A DNA stretch of 64,000 bases from Macrothele yani. Lineage: Eukaryota > Arthropoda > Arachnida > Araneae > Macrothelidae. Within the stretch, counting starts at the first letter, position 1. Each line of letters opens with the position of its first letter. Below, piece after piece: positions 11,740 through 22,269 of the stretch. The notes under the pieces were generated by a model. It did not search any database, was not told the DNA's origin, and worked only from the letters and a program-made list of their open reading frames with translations. The stretch spans positions 17,409,515 through 17,473,514 of the forward strand of contig CM077007.1 in NCBI GenBank assembly GCA_039090855.1, given 5' to 3'. The position numbers and the translations under genes were made by a program.

Positions 11740-12830
11740 CTAGACCTCACCTGTCATTTAAGTTCATCCCATAAGTGTTCAATGAGATTGAGGTTCGGGC
11801 TCTGAGCATCACAGTCCATCTACGAGACCTGATTTTCCTCATACCACTCCATTGTAACCCTGGAAACATGACAAGTGGTATTATTGTTCTGGAAGAAATG
11901 AACATAGGGTCAGTAGAATTACCACAACGTTGGGAGCATTGAGTTGGGGGCATTGAGTCCAGGACATCTCTATACAGAACAGAATTCACGTTGCCATGAA
12001 TAACAACCAGAAGATCCACACCGTACCAACTGAAACAGCCAAATACCATAACTCCACTGTCTACGTGCTTCACAGTCGGCACTGTACACTCTGGGAGTAG
12101 ACGTTCTCCTGGTAACTGCTAAACCCAGACACGTACATCCAATTGGAATAATGTGAAGTGGAATTTGTCACTCCATAACACCTGCTGCCATTTCTCTAAT
12201 GACCAATTGTTGTGCTGTTGGCACCATCATAGCAGTATGGCTTTATTGGTCTTTGTGATGAGAGGTTAATGGGCGGTAGCTCAGCCATGATACCAGAGTG
12301 CATTGGAGTCTCTTTGAAGTGTCTTGGTGGAGACCATAAAACTTAACATTTGCGGCCATCTGGAACTCATGTGCTATGGCATGAATTGGTCAGAACATTG
12401 GTAGCATGAATTGGTCAGGACATTGGTGGCATGAATTGGTCAGGACATTGGTGGCATGAATTGGTCAAGACATTGGTGGCATGAATTGGTCAGGAAATTG
12501 GTGGCATGAATTGGTCAGGACATTGGTGGCATGAATTGGAGAGGACATTGGTTTTTGGATCTCCCTCTGCAGCACCTTCCAGTCCCTGGGTTGCAGTTTC
12601 ATGGGTCTTCCAAGGCGAGGTGAATTCCTGCAACATCTTGTCTTCTTCCACTTGTTGATGACAAAGGCCACAGTCGATTTAGGGCCCTGTCTGACATCAG
12701 CAATGCTTCTTATGCTCATACCTCCAACTGAGCAGCCTATTATAACACCATTTTCAAACTCAGAGCTCTTTCCTGCTAGCCATTTTATCAGCGATTGATC
12801 TGAGAGTACTCCTGTTGCCATTTTTATTTC
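11740..12830 (-). pseudogene. Tc1-like transposase, broken by a minisatellite and frameshifts
   Basis: From about 12830 leftwards on the minus strand: an N-terminal helix-turn-helix (FENGVIIGCSVGGMSIRSIA) and a GRPMKLQPRDWK linker, then seven 25-bp repeats (12552-12378). After that the catalytic region resumes with VPTVKHVDSGVMVFGCFSWY at about 12085, and HVDSG-to-GNVNSVLYRDVLDSM follows. Toward the C-terminus an EHLWDEL-like segment is split between frames. At least three frameshifts after 12360. Family length is about 340 residues; this copy cannot make a complete enzyme. Confidence 0.85.
12378..12552. repeat. 25-bp minisatellite, seven units, inside the Tc1 gene
   Basis: Seven consecutive units of GGCATGAATTGGTCAGGACA plus TTGGT, with zero to three substitutions per unit. 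The six additional units add exactly 150 bp, a multiple of three, so the reading frame entering and leaving the array need not be shifted by the expansion. Confidence 0.95.
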
Positions 12831-12929
12831 TTGTAGACCATGTGTCTTTTGCAGGAGCACACATCATTGTGCCTGATTGGGGGTGTCCAATCACTTTTGT
12901 CCACATAGCGTAGTACACATATTATATAT

Positions 12930-13004
12930 GGTCTTTGTGATGAGAGGTTAATGGGCGGTAGCTCAGCCATGATACCAGAGTGATGAGAGGTTAATGGGCA
13001 GTAG
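12930..13004. repeat. Displaced copy of 53 bp of the Tc1 interior
   Basis: Bases 12930-12982 are identical to 12248-12300, inside the transposase gene, in the same orientation. A third partial copy (TGATGAGAGGTTAATGGGCA, one substitution) overlaps at 12981-13004. The displaced copies begin 18 bp beyond the right TA of the transposon. Confidence 0.95.
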
Positions 13005-13360
13005 ATTGAATACACAAGGTTCATAGTACACAAGGCATTACTACTAATTCATTTATGATTGATATTTTTACACAAGGAGATATGATGTAGTATGTTATAA
13101 AAATTTACTATATCATAAATATACTATCTTTGCCATGCTGTAGATCTCCCACAATACGGCAAACTTAGGATGCTCTGTCTCTGAAGACTGGCACTCCATG
13201 GCATTGTCACCCCAATAAACCAGATCACCCAGCCAACATACAGAGAACACATAGCATCCACTATTCACTGTGCCCTTTGTTTAAATGTGGGGCTATAAAT
13301 CTAAAAGTTTGACTTTAACACTGTCTGCATACAGAATCTGTTGCTTGTCCTAATAAAGGC

Positions 13361-13391
<31 letters not shown>

Positions 13392-13760
13392 AAAATCCTC
13401 CTAAACAGAAGAAACATGAGCTCACTGCAGCATTGCTTAATACTCCTCACCACAGAAAAGCAACTAAGGGCCATTTAAATAATCTCAAAAACCCACTGGT
13501 GATGGGGAGAAGATAAACATTTAAACAATATTAAAGCTGCACAAAACTTATTGTGCTAAAACTGAAGATTTTGGTATTACATTTATTGTAAGTGAGATTA
13601 AATTAATTTAATTATTTTAAATTTAAAATATAATAACATTAAAAGTGGCAAATATAATTTTTTTAATTCTGCAAATTTATTTATTTTTTTCATTACAGGA
13701 GGGAGATGGGGTGAGTACGAGGAAGTGAAAAAAACAAAGCCCTGTTCAGCCTCTCCAATG
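13005..13760. other. Unrecognised, with an mRNA-like poly(A) end at 13352-13395
   Basis: A polyadenylation signal AATAAA (13352-13357) is followed 13 bases later by about 26 A residues. That pattern suggests a retroposed transcript ending here, but no coding similarity was seen in the preceding 350 bp. Confidence 0.4.
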
Positions 13761-14761
13761 ATTTTAGTCTAATGATGCCCCTGATCAGTAATCATCCTTA
13801 AGACACTTGACTATCCCTAAATCCTTTGGTCAAAGACAACTCGTGCAATTTGGGGGCAAAAATATAAATCAGATATTTTTCACAAAATTTCCTGCACCTT
13901 GTAAGTGGGTGAGACAACAATCAATAAACAGAATAAATATCTTTCATTTCTCTCTCTTCATTTTTGAATCAATTTTTTCAATTAGTCTATGAAAAGTGCA
14001 GCCATCATCCATGACTTTGTGTTCGCTGTGTAGTTGTAGGTAGAGTTTTCACATTTCTGAATTACAGTGATCTTGCATATTTGCTGAAGATGAACAGTGT
14101 TAATTTTTCACTGCCATCAGAGTGACAGCACAAAAGGACAGTCAATCAGTTTTTGCTTTTTTTCCCAACCATGACAGCAATCCTTTTCAAAAACTAATGT
14201 TTTTAAAGGCAGCAAATTAAAGAAAATTCCTGTCTTTTCCACACTGAAATGTACTTTCAATCATATCCATTGGTAATGTTTAGTAAACTCCTCTTCCATT
14301 CGACCACAATGTAAGAAGATACTTCAGCAGATTAACCGCTAAGAATCTTCCCAACTATGCTATGTCAAATCTTGAATCATTGTAGCCAACTAGCAGAAAA
14401 ATGAGCATTTCATTTACATTCATTTTTTTTTTCAACTTCCTTAGTCTTTTTAATGTAAATCAGATTGCTTATGGGAATATAAGTGACATGGTACTGTTCA
14501 AAGAATTGAACAATATCTCAACTTTTGCAAATTGTCCAGTTTGAACATGTAATTTTTAAATTGAGCAGAAGCTGAAGGCATTGCATTGTGCTTGATCTTT
14601 TTAAATTTGTAATTTATCATTATAAAAGTAAAAACTGGAATATCTAATTTTGCAGCAAAAGCAGTGTTTGTCAGCATGTGGTTTTCATTAATTTCCTTCA
14701 AATTTTCCATTTTGTCTTTTAAAGACAAGGCTTTTATGGGATCATGAAGATACTGCTCCAA
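13760..14761 (-). pseudogene. Tigger/pogo-like transposase, eroded
   Basis: On the minus strand from 14761: a CENP-B-type N-terminal helix-turn-helix, KALSLKDKMENLKEINENH followed by FAAKLDIPVFTF. Further along are VMVGKKSKN-LTVLLCC (14180-14120) and a stretch equivalent to the DDE core and following LPP segment, HPTYKVQxIL-like, near 13880. Multiple stops and shifts. Terminal repeats were not found. The order of motifs matches jerky/Tigger transposases. Confidence 0.7.
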
Positions 14762-15173
14762 TGCAAGAAACTGAGTGCAAAGAAAGGTAAGAGTTCAATA
14801 TGACAATGTCAAGGAAGAACAGGTGTGTATAACAGGTGCCACCTAAGCTAACCAGTGGCAGCTCAGGAGGAGTGCATAGACTCCTCAGAGTGAGTCATAA
14901 AGCAGGTGGATGGGAGAAAATAGGGAGAGCAAATAGCAGAGTGGTGGGATTAGAAAATAGAAAACTGAATTCATGGGGAAGGGGGAGAGTGTGTGAAGAG
15001 TTTGGTAAACGGGATTTGTGTGTTTTGAATTTCTTATCGACGACACTGAAATTTAACATATAAATGAGAAAAAGTTCAATTAAAGTAAAATTGATAAAAT
15101 TTAAAATTAAGGGCAATTTAGAATTTTTGGACTGGCAACATTTTATGTATAAACGAGAAAAAACAAAAAAAAA

Positions 15174-15629
15174 GCCTTGGTGATGCAATGGTTTTTTTTT
15201 TTTTTTTTTTTTTTTGTTTGGAGGTTTAACGACCACCGTGAGCAACTCAATGGGCTATAAGCAGTCGCCCGTCCCTAATTTAGGGTCACTGGTTCCAGGG
15301 AAGGGAGAGAGCCAGTGCCGTAAGATAAACACAACATCCATGCCTGACCGGGATTCGAACCCGGACCCCTTACGGACGAATGATCAGAGGCCAACGCCTT
15401 AGACCACTGCGCCACCGGGGCGGCGATGCAATGGTTTAAGCTCTGGCTTATGATCGTTCATCCGAGAAAGGTCCAGGTTCAAATCCCAGTGAGGCATGGA
15501 TGTTGTGTTTGTCTTATGGTCATGGTTCTCTTCCTTCCATGGAACTAGTGACCCTAAATTAGAGACGGGCGACTACTTATGGCCCATCAAGTTGCTCAGG
15601 GTGGTCATTAAATGTCCAATAAAAAAAAA
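15174..15629 (+). mobile_element. Older tRNA-derived SINE interrupted by a second SINE
   Basis: The element starts GCCTTGGTGATGCAATGGTT at 15174, is interrupted after 15194, and resumes at 15425 as GATGCAATGGTTTAAGCTCT. It continues through the B box (GGTTCAAATCCCAG) and ends in an A-rich tail at about 15629. More diverged from the 7377 copy than the inserted one is. Confidence 0.88.
15192..15424 (-). mobile_element. Younger SINE inserted in reverse into the older SINE
   Basis: The T-run at 15192-15215 is the poly(A) tail on the minus strand. The tRNA-like head GCCGCCCCGGTGGCGCAGTG lies at 15424-15405, and the B box (GGGTTCGAATCCCGG) is an excellent match. Target duplication GATGCAATGGTTT occurs at 15182-15194 and 15425-15437, 13 of 13 identical. 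Because the duplicated target is the A-box region of another SINE, the insertion is unambiguous. Confidence 0.93.
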
Positions 15630-16090
15630 TAAGGTAAAAGAGAAACATATAAAAAGGAGTTCTACTGTACTTTTTCAATGTAGCATTGGAAAAGTACAGT
15701 ACAATGAAATTTATCTTCACATCTCAAAGCAAAAAGATCTATTTGAGGTATTTTACACCAAAATTCCCTGAAGTTTTCCCAACTTAAACAGATTCCTGCT
15801 GTTCCCTAATTATTCATATAAGTATCATTTTGCCTGATTATTCCATGTGGCATATGAATCACATCAAACAGAAGTCCATTCAGTTTCATTAATAGTGCAA
15901 TCACAGATGATATAAAAAAAAAAAAAAAGCTGATAAGGTTTCTGGAAAAAGAGCCACAAAAAACCAAAGAGTGCAACATAAAAGTCATAATTATACAAGT
16001 GAATCCTATAATTATGCATAAATTTTACAAAATTTTGGGATATCAAGGATGCTGCAGTTTAGTGGAACAGTAATGTTGGTTAAACTACAC
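15630..16090. other. Unrecognised AT-rich stretch
   Basis: Short open frames only (for example 15496-15771 plus, which mostly overlaps the SINE). Nothing recognisable. Confidence 0.3.
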
Positions 16091-17340
16091 TGGTTTCCAC
16101 AAATTAAGAACAAACAGAAAAATCATGGTAACAAAAAAATACATGATGAAATTTCTTGAAAACTTGTATCATATCGTATGTTACAGAAAGACCATAAAAC
16201 TTTTTGTAAGAAATACTTGATTCTGACAAAAATGACCACATGAAAAATAAGGTACCTCAATAGGAAGTGTAACCACCCCTCATAGCAATGTTTCATGCTA
16301 TTGATGATGGTGTCTAGAAGCCCAGTGGGCAGTAATGACCATTCATGCAAAGCTTGTCTAAGCAACTCCAGGTCTTCAGAATGGGGAGGAGGGCAGCAAC
16401 ACATCTCCCTAGAGCAGGGATGGCGAACCTATGGCATGTGTGCCGCTGGTTGGCACACGAACACTATTTGGGTGGCACACTGATATGAAAGCATTAACAT
16501 TAAGTAAAAATTTAGTTTTTTGAAAACAATAATTTTATATTTAGATATTTTTGGTTAAATATTTTGATTTTATAAGTTAGATATTTTTGTTAGATTTCCT
16601 TGTGGAAATGTAATGAGGGAGGAATTAATTAAAATGCTGAGTTTGCCAACTATGATCACGGGGAAATATATAACGTTTGAAGTGAAGCAGAAATTTGTAG
16701 TAAAAATGGGGATTGACTTAAATAAAATAGTGTCTGCGACTGTTGATGGTGCCCATAACATTGAAAATAATAGGTTATGAACAGAGCATGTTGAGTAGCC
16801 TTGGTGAGTAGCATTCAGCAACAAGTTTCACACCAATGTGATTATGTAAGTACGATTTTTTTAATTATCTTCTTACAAATTAAATCAGGTTCAAATCCAA
16901 ATTGTCTTAGTCTTAAAATTCACCTACTTACCTATTCAGTTATTCACAAAAAGGTTCATGACGTAAAAAAAAATTTAAAAACAAAAACAAAAAAAATGCA
17001 AGAGAGGTGACACACTAGACACTTGAAAGCAGTAAACTTTAAGTGGCACGCTAGTCAGAAAAGGTTTGACAGCCCTGCTCTAGAGCATCCAAGACATGTT
17101 AGATCAGATTTAAGGTTGGGAGACTTGGCTGGCCAATCCATATGGACAATGGTCTCCTCTTGAAGATATTGTTCAGCAGCCTTACTCGATGGGATGAACA
17201 TTATTGCTTTGTAGAAGAAATGTATCTCCTATGGCACTTGCATAAGGGCAAACATAGGGGTCCCAGACATCATCCCTATAGTATCAAGCATTTATGGCTC
17301 CTCTTGAAAGCACATGGTGTGTCCAACTACTGAGATGCCA
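16091..17340 (-). pseudogene. Tc1-like transposase, eroded and split by a hAT insertion
   Basis: On the minus strand 17340-17086 carries a catalytic-domain stretch equivalent to LDWPAxSPxL (near 17140), and 16406-16260 carries the C-terminus LRQALHEWSLLPTGLLDTII followed by NSMKHCYEGW. The halves join at a duplicated CYCTAGAG flanking the hAT element at 16415-17077. A likely terminal repeat (CACTGGTTTCCACAAATTAA) starts near 16089. The N-terminal half is not recognisable. Confidence 0.78.
16415..17077. mobile_element. Short hAT element with 8-bp target duplication, nested in Tc1
   Basis: The left end CAGGGATGGCGAACCTATGG and right end (reverse complement CAGGGCTGTCAAACCTTTTC) are typical hAT termini. 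Flanks CCCTAGAG (16407-16414) and CTCTAGAG (17078-17085) are an 8-bp duplication with one difference. The interior retains a fragment like hAT transposases, KMGIDLNKIVSATVDGAHN near 16710, equivalent to the TTDGA motif with its conserved Asp. At 663 bp it is a deletion derivative. Confidence 0.9.
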
Positions 17341-18773
17341 CTCCAATTGTAAATGTTCCTCTCATAGGTCACGGAGTAAGAATGGGCAAATTACGGGCTA
17401 CCAGTGTGTTCAAGCCCGCCCCCAAGATAAATATTTTAAAAGTGTTGCTTCTCTTAGGCATGACACATCATTTAATTTGGAACACATTGCTTGTTGTATT
17501 CTGAAATTTTCCTCCTTAATTTCTGGGTAGAGTTTCAAAATAGTATCCATTTCACCTTTCAAAAGTGTCATTTCCAATTTTTTTATGACACATGCTGCCA
17601 GAGTAGCAGAATGTAGACGTATGTGGATAGTTTCTAAATTATTAGAAGGTTTTGCAGATAATTTTTGCTTGTAGATTTAAAAAAATGTTATCTATAGCAA
17701 TTAAACACTTACTCATGGCTTTACTGAGATTAATATACTTAATTCTATTTTAACTTTGAAGAACTTTCAATTATTTTTCACATCTGAGTTCTTTTGTTTT
17801 TACATAAATTTCTGGACTCTAGATTTTTATCAAGGCCTATTTTAAATGTATAGGGACTATCAAAAGTTTTGTTTACACAGAAAGAATTTTAATTTTATTG
17901 CCAGGTTCCTTCTTGCAGTTGCCAGTTATTAAATTAAAATAATTTCTTTATGTATTTTGTAAGTGCAATGTTTTTGCATTAACTTGTTGAAAGTGCTATT
18001 AGTAATTTTTGAAGGTTCATTGATGGAACAGTTTTTCTGGATATAATTTCTTTTTAATTAGTCTTATTTTTTTTTATGAGGTGCATAGTCCAATATTTTA
18101 ATATTTTGCCATAAAAGTACATTTCACACACATTGCTGCACATTTAATTGTAATGTACTTATTCTGTCCTCATTGGAATCTGCTATGCTCTAAAAATTAT
18201 TTTTTTTTTATTTTTATTTTTTTTATTATTTTGTTCTATTGTTATTATGGTTTGCACTTCATTGCTTTGCAGCAAGTTTTCTGTTTCAATGGTTGTGTAC
18301 ACAGATACATTTTATTTTTATACAACTCTGCGTGCTGCAACCCCTCTTTATTTGATCTTGAAAAAAGACACCAACCACGTTGAATGAGATATCCACTGGT
18401 GCCTGGGGGAATGCAGCTCTTAGGACTCCAACATCATGACTGACTGACAGCTGTGAGGGCATATGCACATATAAAATATTTTTCCTGGTTGGAGCTTGGT
18501 TGCTGGAGCCTCTCCAACTTTTTGAGGGGACTGTTAAGTGCCATCCATACTCAGATGCTGAGGTAGAAGGTTTGGTGGTAGGTAGTGATGGAGGAACATT
18601 GTTCAGATTTCACTAGGATAGAAACAATGATAAGAGTGTAGTTTTCTGCTTCATGGCTTTTAGTTTCCATATACTCATAATCACTGACATCTAGTCAGTG
18701 ATTTCCAGATAAACATTGTCTTCACTCATGTTTTAATTTCTAATACACTATATTACAGTATATGATTTGCAAA
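17341..18773. other. Unrecognised, with a fold-back-family relic near 17745-17870
   Basis: Bases 17745-17870 resemble the arms of the fold-back at 44.4 kb: both contain a block ending CTAGATTTTTATCAAGGCCT (17819-17838) or CTAGATCTTCATCAAGGCTT (44497-44516). The rest shows no gene. Confidence 0.45.
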
Positions 18774-20571
18774 GATGGCTGGTGCTTCTAAGAAGTGGAA
18801 AGTTGATGTGGAATGTTGAGTGTTCAAAGGTGAGTTGGTTGTGGAAGTATATTTTCACATCATACAATAATAAGCCAGTTTGTCTAATTTGTAATGACGC
18901 TGTGGCAGTCTTGGAGGACTTTTAATCTTTCATGCCATTTCTCCTCAAAACATGGCAATGCCAGCTATGTTGCTATGACTGAGGCTGAACAAAAGCAAAA
19001 GGCATAAGCACTTCAGAAAAAACTTTCAGATCAGTAGAATATTTGTAAAAAACAAGACACTGCACAGAAATTGTCCACTCATGCCAGCTATATTGTAGCA
19101 TATAAATAGTGAAAAGTAACAGAACTCTACTGACTGTGAATTGTTAAAAGACTGTATATGTTGAGCATTTGCAACCCTATTTATCCCAAAAACACTAAAG
19201 AATTTTAATGTTATTGTTTCCTGAAAAACAATTACAAGCAGAATTGAAGCTACTGATTATAATTTAACTTTGCAGCTGAAAAACAAGATTGCTAATTTTA
19301 AGTTTTGCTCTCTAACAATGGATAATAGTACTGATTTAAGTGACAGCTCAATTAGTACTTTTTATACGAGGGATTGATGACAACTTTTGCATTACATAAG
19401 AATTGGCTGCCTTAAAATCAGTGAAAGGTACAACAACTGGGTTGGATATTTATTGTGAATTTCAACAAATGTTCACAGAACTAGAAATACCTACTGCAAG
19501 CATATCAATATTACAACTGATGGCATGCCAAACATGCCGGGAAGAAGGTTAGGCTTCATCATGATTTTTAATAAAGAAAATACTGACAATGTGTGTTTTT
19601 TAGACAGCATTCTACACCACGATTCACTTTGATGTAAGTCTGCATCAGGTTTTAAGCATGTTCTTGACATAATAGTTAAGCTTGTGAATACTATTCGCTC
19701 CTAGGGACTTTCGCACAGACAGTTCTGAGATTTTATGAGCCCTTTTAATTCCAATTATTCAGATGGCTTAGTGCAGGCTACGTTTTTGAACGTGTATGGA
19801 ATTTAAAGGACATCATTCTTTTCATGTGTGATCATAACAGATTTGAAGAATTTTCAATGCTGAAAGACAAAGGTTGGCTCTGTGATTTTTCATTTTGTAT
19901 TGATCTTCTCTGCCACAAGAATGAACAGAATATAAAGCTGTAAGGAAAATAACAGTTTTGGGATGAAGTCTTTTTGGGAACATCTACAGTCCTTTAAAAT
20001 GCATCCTTCACTTTTTGCCAACCACCTATCTAAGAGGGTTTTTTCACATTTCCAAAGCTGCAGTCTGTTGTGCCTATTTCAGACGAAAAAGGCATTTTTT
20101 ATGAAAATTGAGTAAGAAAACAACTGCTTGCTGAATTTTAACATTTTCCAGATTTTAAGAATATTGAGCTCGACCTAGATAATTTTAGCATACAATTCAA
20201 TGTTCATTATGAAAAAGTGAGCATTACAGCTGGAATTGATTGAACTACAGTGCAACTCTCAAATGAAGCAGGCTTTTTCAAACACAACAAAACTGGATTT
20301 TTATAAAGCCATGCTGAAATCAACATTTCCAAATTTAGTAAATCATGACAGAAAATATATGGCAATGTTTGCATCCTCATATTTATGCGAACAAGCATTT
20401 TCAACCATGAAACTTAGGAAAAATGATCTTAGAAACTGACTTACTGATGAGTATCTGTCTTCTCCCTTGAGAAGCATCTCCATACAGTTTAACCCAGATT
20501 ATGAAAAAATGCTAGAAGCTCAATCACAGTTTCACTCATCTCACACCCCATCATCTAAATCTTCTGAATGA
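18774..20571 (+). pseudogene. hAT transposase-like pseudogene (GTF2IRD2/FAM200-type)
   Basis: An ATG at 18774 begins MAGASKKWKVDVEC, then a degenerate BED-finger region, LSLTMDNSTDLSD-like core text near 19310, a helical middle (FERVWNLKDIILFMCDHNR in mixed frames near 19785) and a well-preserved C-terminal dimerisation domain at 20236-20571 (KLDFYKAMLKSTFPNLV, SSYLCEQAFSTMKL). It ends with TGA at 20569-20571. More than ten stops or shifts. The copy is followed by AATAAA and a poly(A) run. Confidence 0.85.
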
Positions 20572-20684
20572 ACTTAAAAACAATTTAGTAGATATGCATC
20601 ATTGTTTTGCATTCTCAATGTATTTAAACTTACATGCAGTCTATTATGTGTGTTTATCGTTTTTTTAAATGAGTTTTGAAAATG

Positions 20685-20729
20685 AATAAAAAGTCTTTGG
20701 TACACACAAAAAAAAAAAAAAAAAAAAAA
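20685..20729 (+). other. Polyadenylation signal and poly(A) run after the hAT pseudogene
   Basis: AATAAA at 20685-20690 is followed 17 bases later by 22 A residues (20708-20729). The signal lies 114 bp after the stop codon. The spacing is that of a processed mRNA end, suggesting the transposase copy arrived as a retrocopy rather than as a DNA transposon. No target duplication was found. Confidence 0.6.
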
Positions 20730-20759
20730 TTATTTCATCTATAATCCTTCTATAAGTAA

Positions 20760-21330
20760 GTTTCCCAAACCCTATCATAGAAGGATGACAACATGTCCCT
20801 TGTTCTCTACAGATTAGAGCATGCCTGGAATTGCTCTGCAAAGCAAATTTGGACTCGTGTAAAATGTACTGACCTCCATTGGTTTTCAGTCTACCTGATG
20901 TAAAGTCTTGCCCACTTGAAATGTTTCCCCTGTAACAGGGGGTGAGGGGTAAGCAGAGTGCTTGTCACTTAAAATAAAGATTTCCTTCATGAAGCCTTCT
21001 GCACATAGAGGATGCCGATACCACTGTTCCTGTAGCCACAACAAAGGCAGATTGCATCTGTATCACGGCAGCTGTCCTGTTCCTCTATACAGTTAATGGG
21101 AGATATCAGTCATCCACGGATATTGTAGCCCTAGGCCTTTCTTCACTGTACCTTAGGAAAGCTGATTGCATATTTTGAAATTGGTTCCACAGTCTGTGGA
21201 CTATAGAATAACTGACATGCAAGCATCTTGAAACTTTCACCTGACTTTAGCCTCGCTCTAGTCTCCCGGTCACTTTCCACCTCAGTTCACCTGTTAAATG
21301 GTGTCTCGTAGTCATTACAACAAATCTGTT
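20760..21330 (-). pseudogene. Tc1-like transposase N-terminal half, eroded
   Basis: Minus strand from about 21310: LRWKVTGRLERG, then HVSYSIVHRLWNQFQN (helix-turn-helix recognition region), RPRATISVDD, and RRLHEGNLYFK near 20960. These correspond to the two DNA-binding modules of Tc1 proteins. The catalytic half is absent and several stops are present. Confidence 0.72.
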
Positions 21331-22170
21331 CTCATCTCAAAATCAATTCTTTACACTCCACAAATGATGTGGCACACATCTCCGTAACAGTCCTTTTTAT
21401 GCTGCTGTTCATCTGCATAAATCAATACCATTACCACTCATTTGCCCAGGAGCAGAATCTCTTTTAGAAGTCTGCAATGTAGAAAGAAAACCTAAAAACT
21501 GTCTGCAAAGTAAAGGGATGCCTAAATGTTAATTCTGCCATAAAATTTATTGTTTTGCACTGCAACAAAGTGAAGTTTTAAAAAATGAGTCAATTTGAGA
21601 TTTTAACAATAGTGAAAATTAGAATTCAGTAGTTGAAATATTCAAACTAGCTTTTCCCTGATAAAGAATGCAAAAGAAACTAGAACTATTTTGTTTCATT
21701 CAGAACTTAAACATTGATCATTCTTTAAATGCATTTGGATTTTTTAAAATAATGGTCTGAAAGTATAATGAGTAATTAATAATTTGAAATCCATATTTTT
21801 TTTTGTATTCTGCATTTAGTTAATTGATTAAACTTTAACTTCTCCTTGGAAGGATGCTTTGCCTGATAGACATTCTACTCTTATTATTTTGAACAGCAAT
21901 TATGTTGTACTAGCCAGTACTCACCACATGATTATTTAGGGGACTGTGTTGGAGGGGGAGGACTTTGTTAACTTTGGGAACAACAGTAATTTTGTCACAT
22001 TTAACTTGATTTATAAAAAACAGGGGTCCATATAAGATTTTTGTTTGAAATCCAATTTGTGAATTGACCACAGTTTTAAGAAAAATCTAGTGAATTTGTG
22101 GAAATGTGATAGGCATTTTCATTGATATACTTAAAAACCCCATTAAATAAACGTGAGAAAAACGGCAATA
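21331..22170. other. AT-rich stretch, nothing recognised
   Basis: No open frame above background and no repeat structure identified. Confidence 0.3.
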
Positions 22171-22269
22171 GTTCTTGTAAAGCAAAAAGTCGTTTACATC
22201 AAGATAAGAATCAGGTAGATCACACCAAAATGATCACAAAAATAAATTCTAAATCCCTTTTAATGGAGT

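Larger units (their letters stand above)
11555..12910 (-). mobile_element. Tc1-like DNA transposon with TIRs and TA target duplication
   Basis: The element is 1356 bp. Its left end reads CTGTAGCACAAGTGATTGGA and the reverse complement of its right end reads CGCTATGTGGACAAAAGTGA; both contain AAGTGATTGGACAC. TA dinucleotides flank it at 11553-11554 and 12911-12912. The transposase lies on the minus strand. A 25-bp minisatellite has expanded inside it, and a 53-bp piece of its interior is repeated just beyond its right end. Confidence 0.9.
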
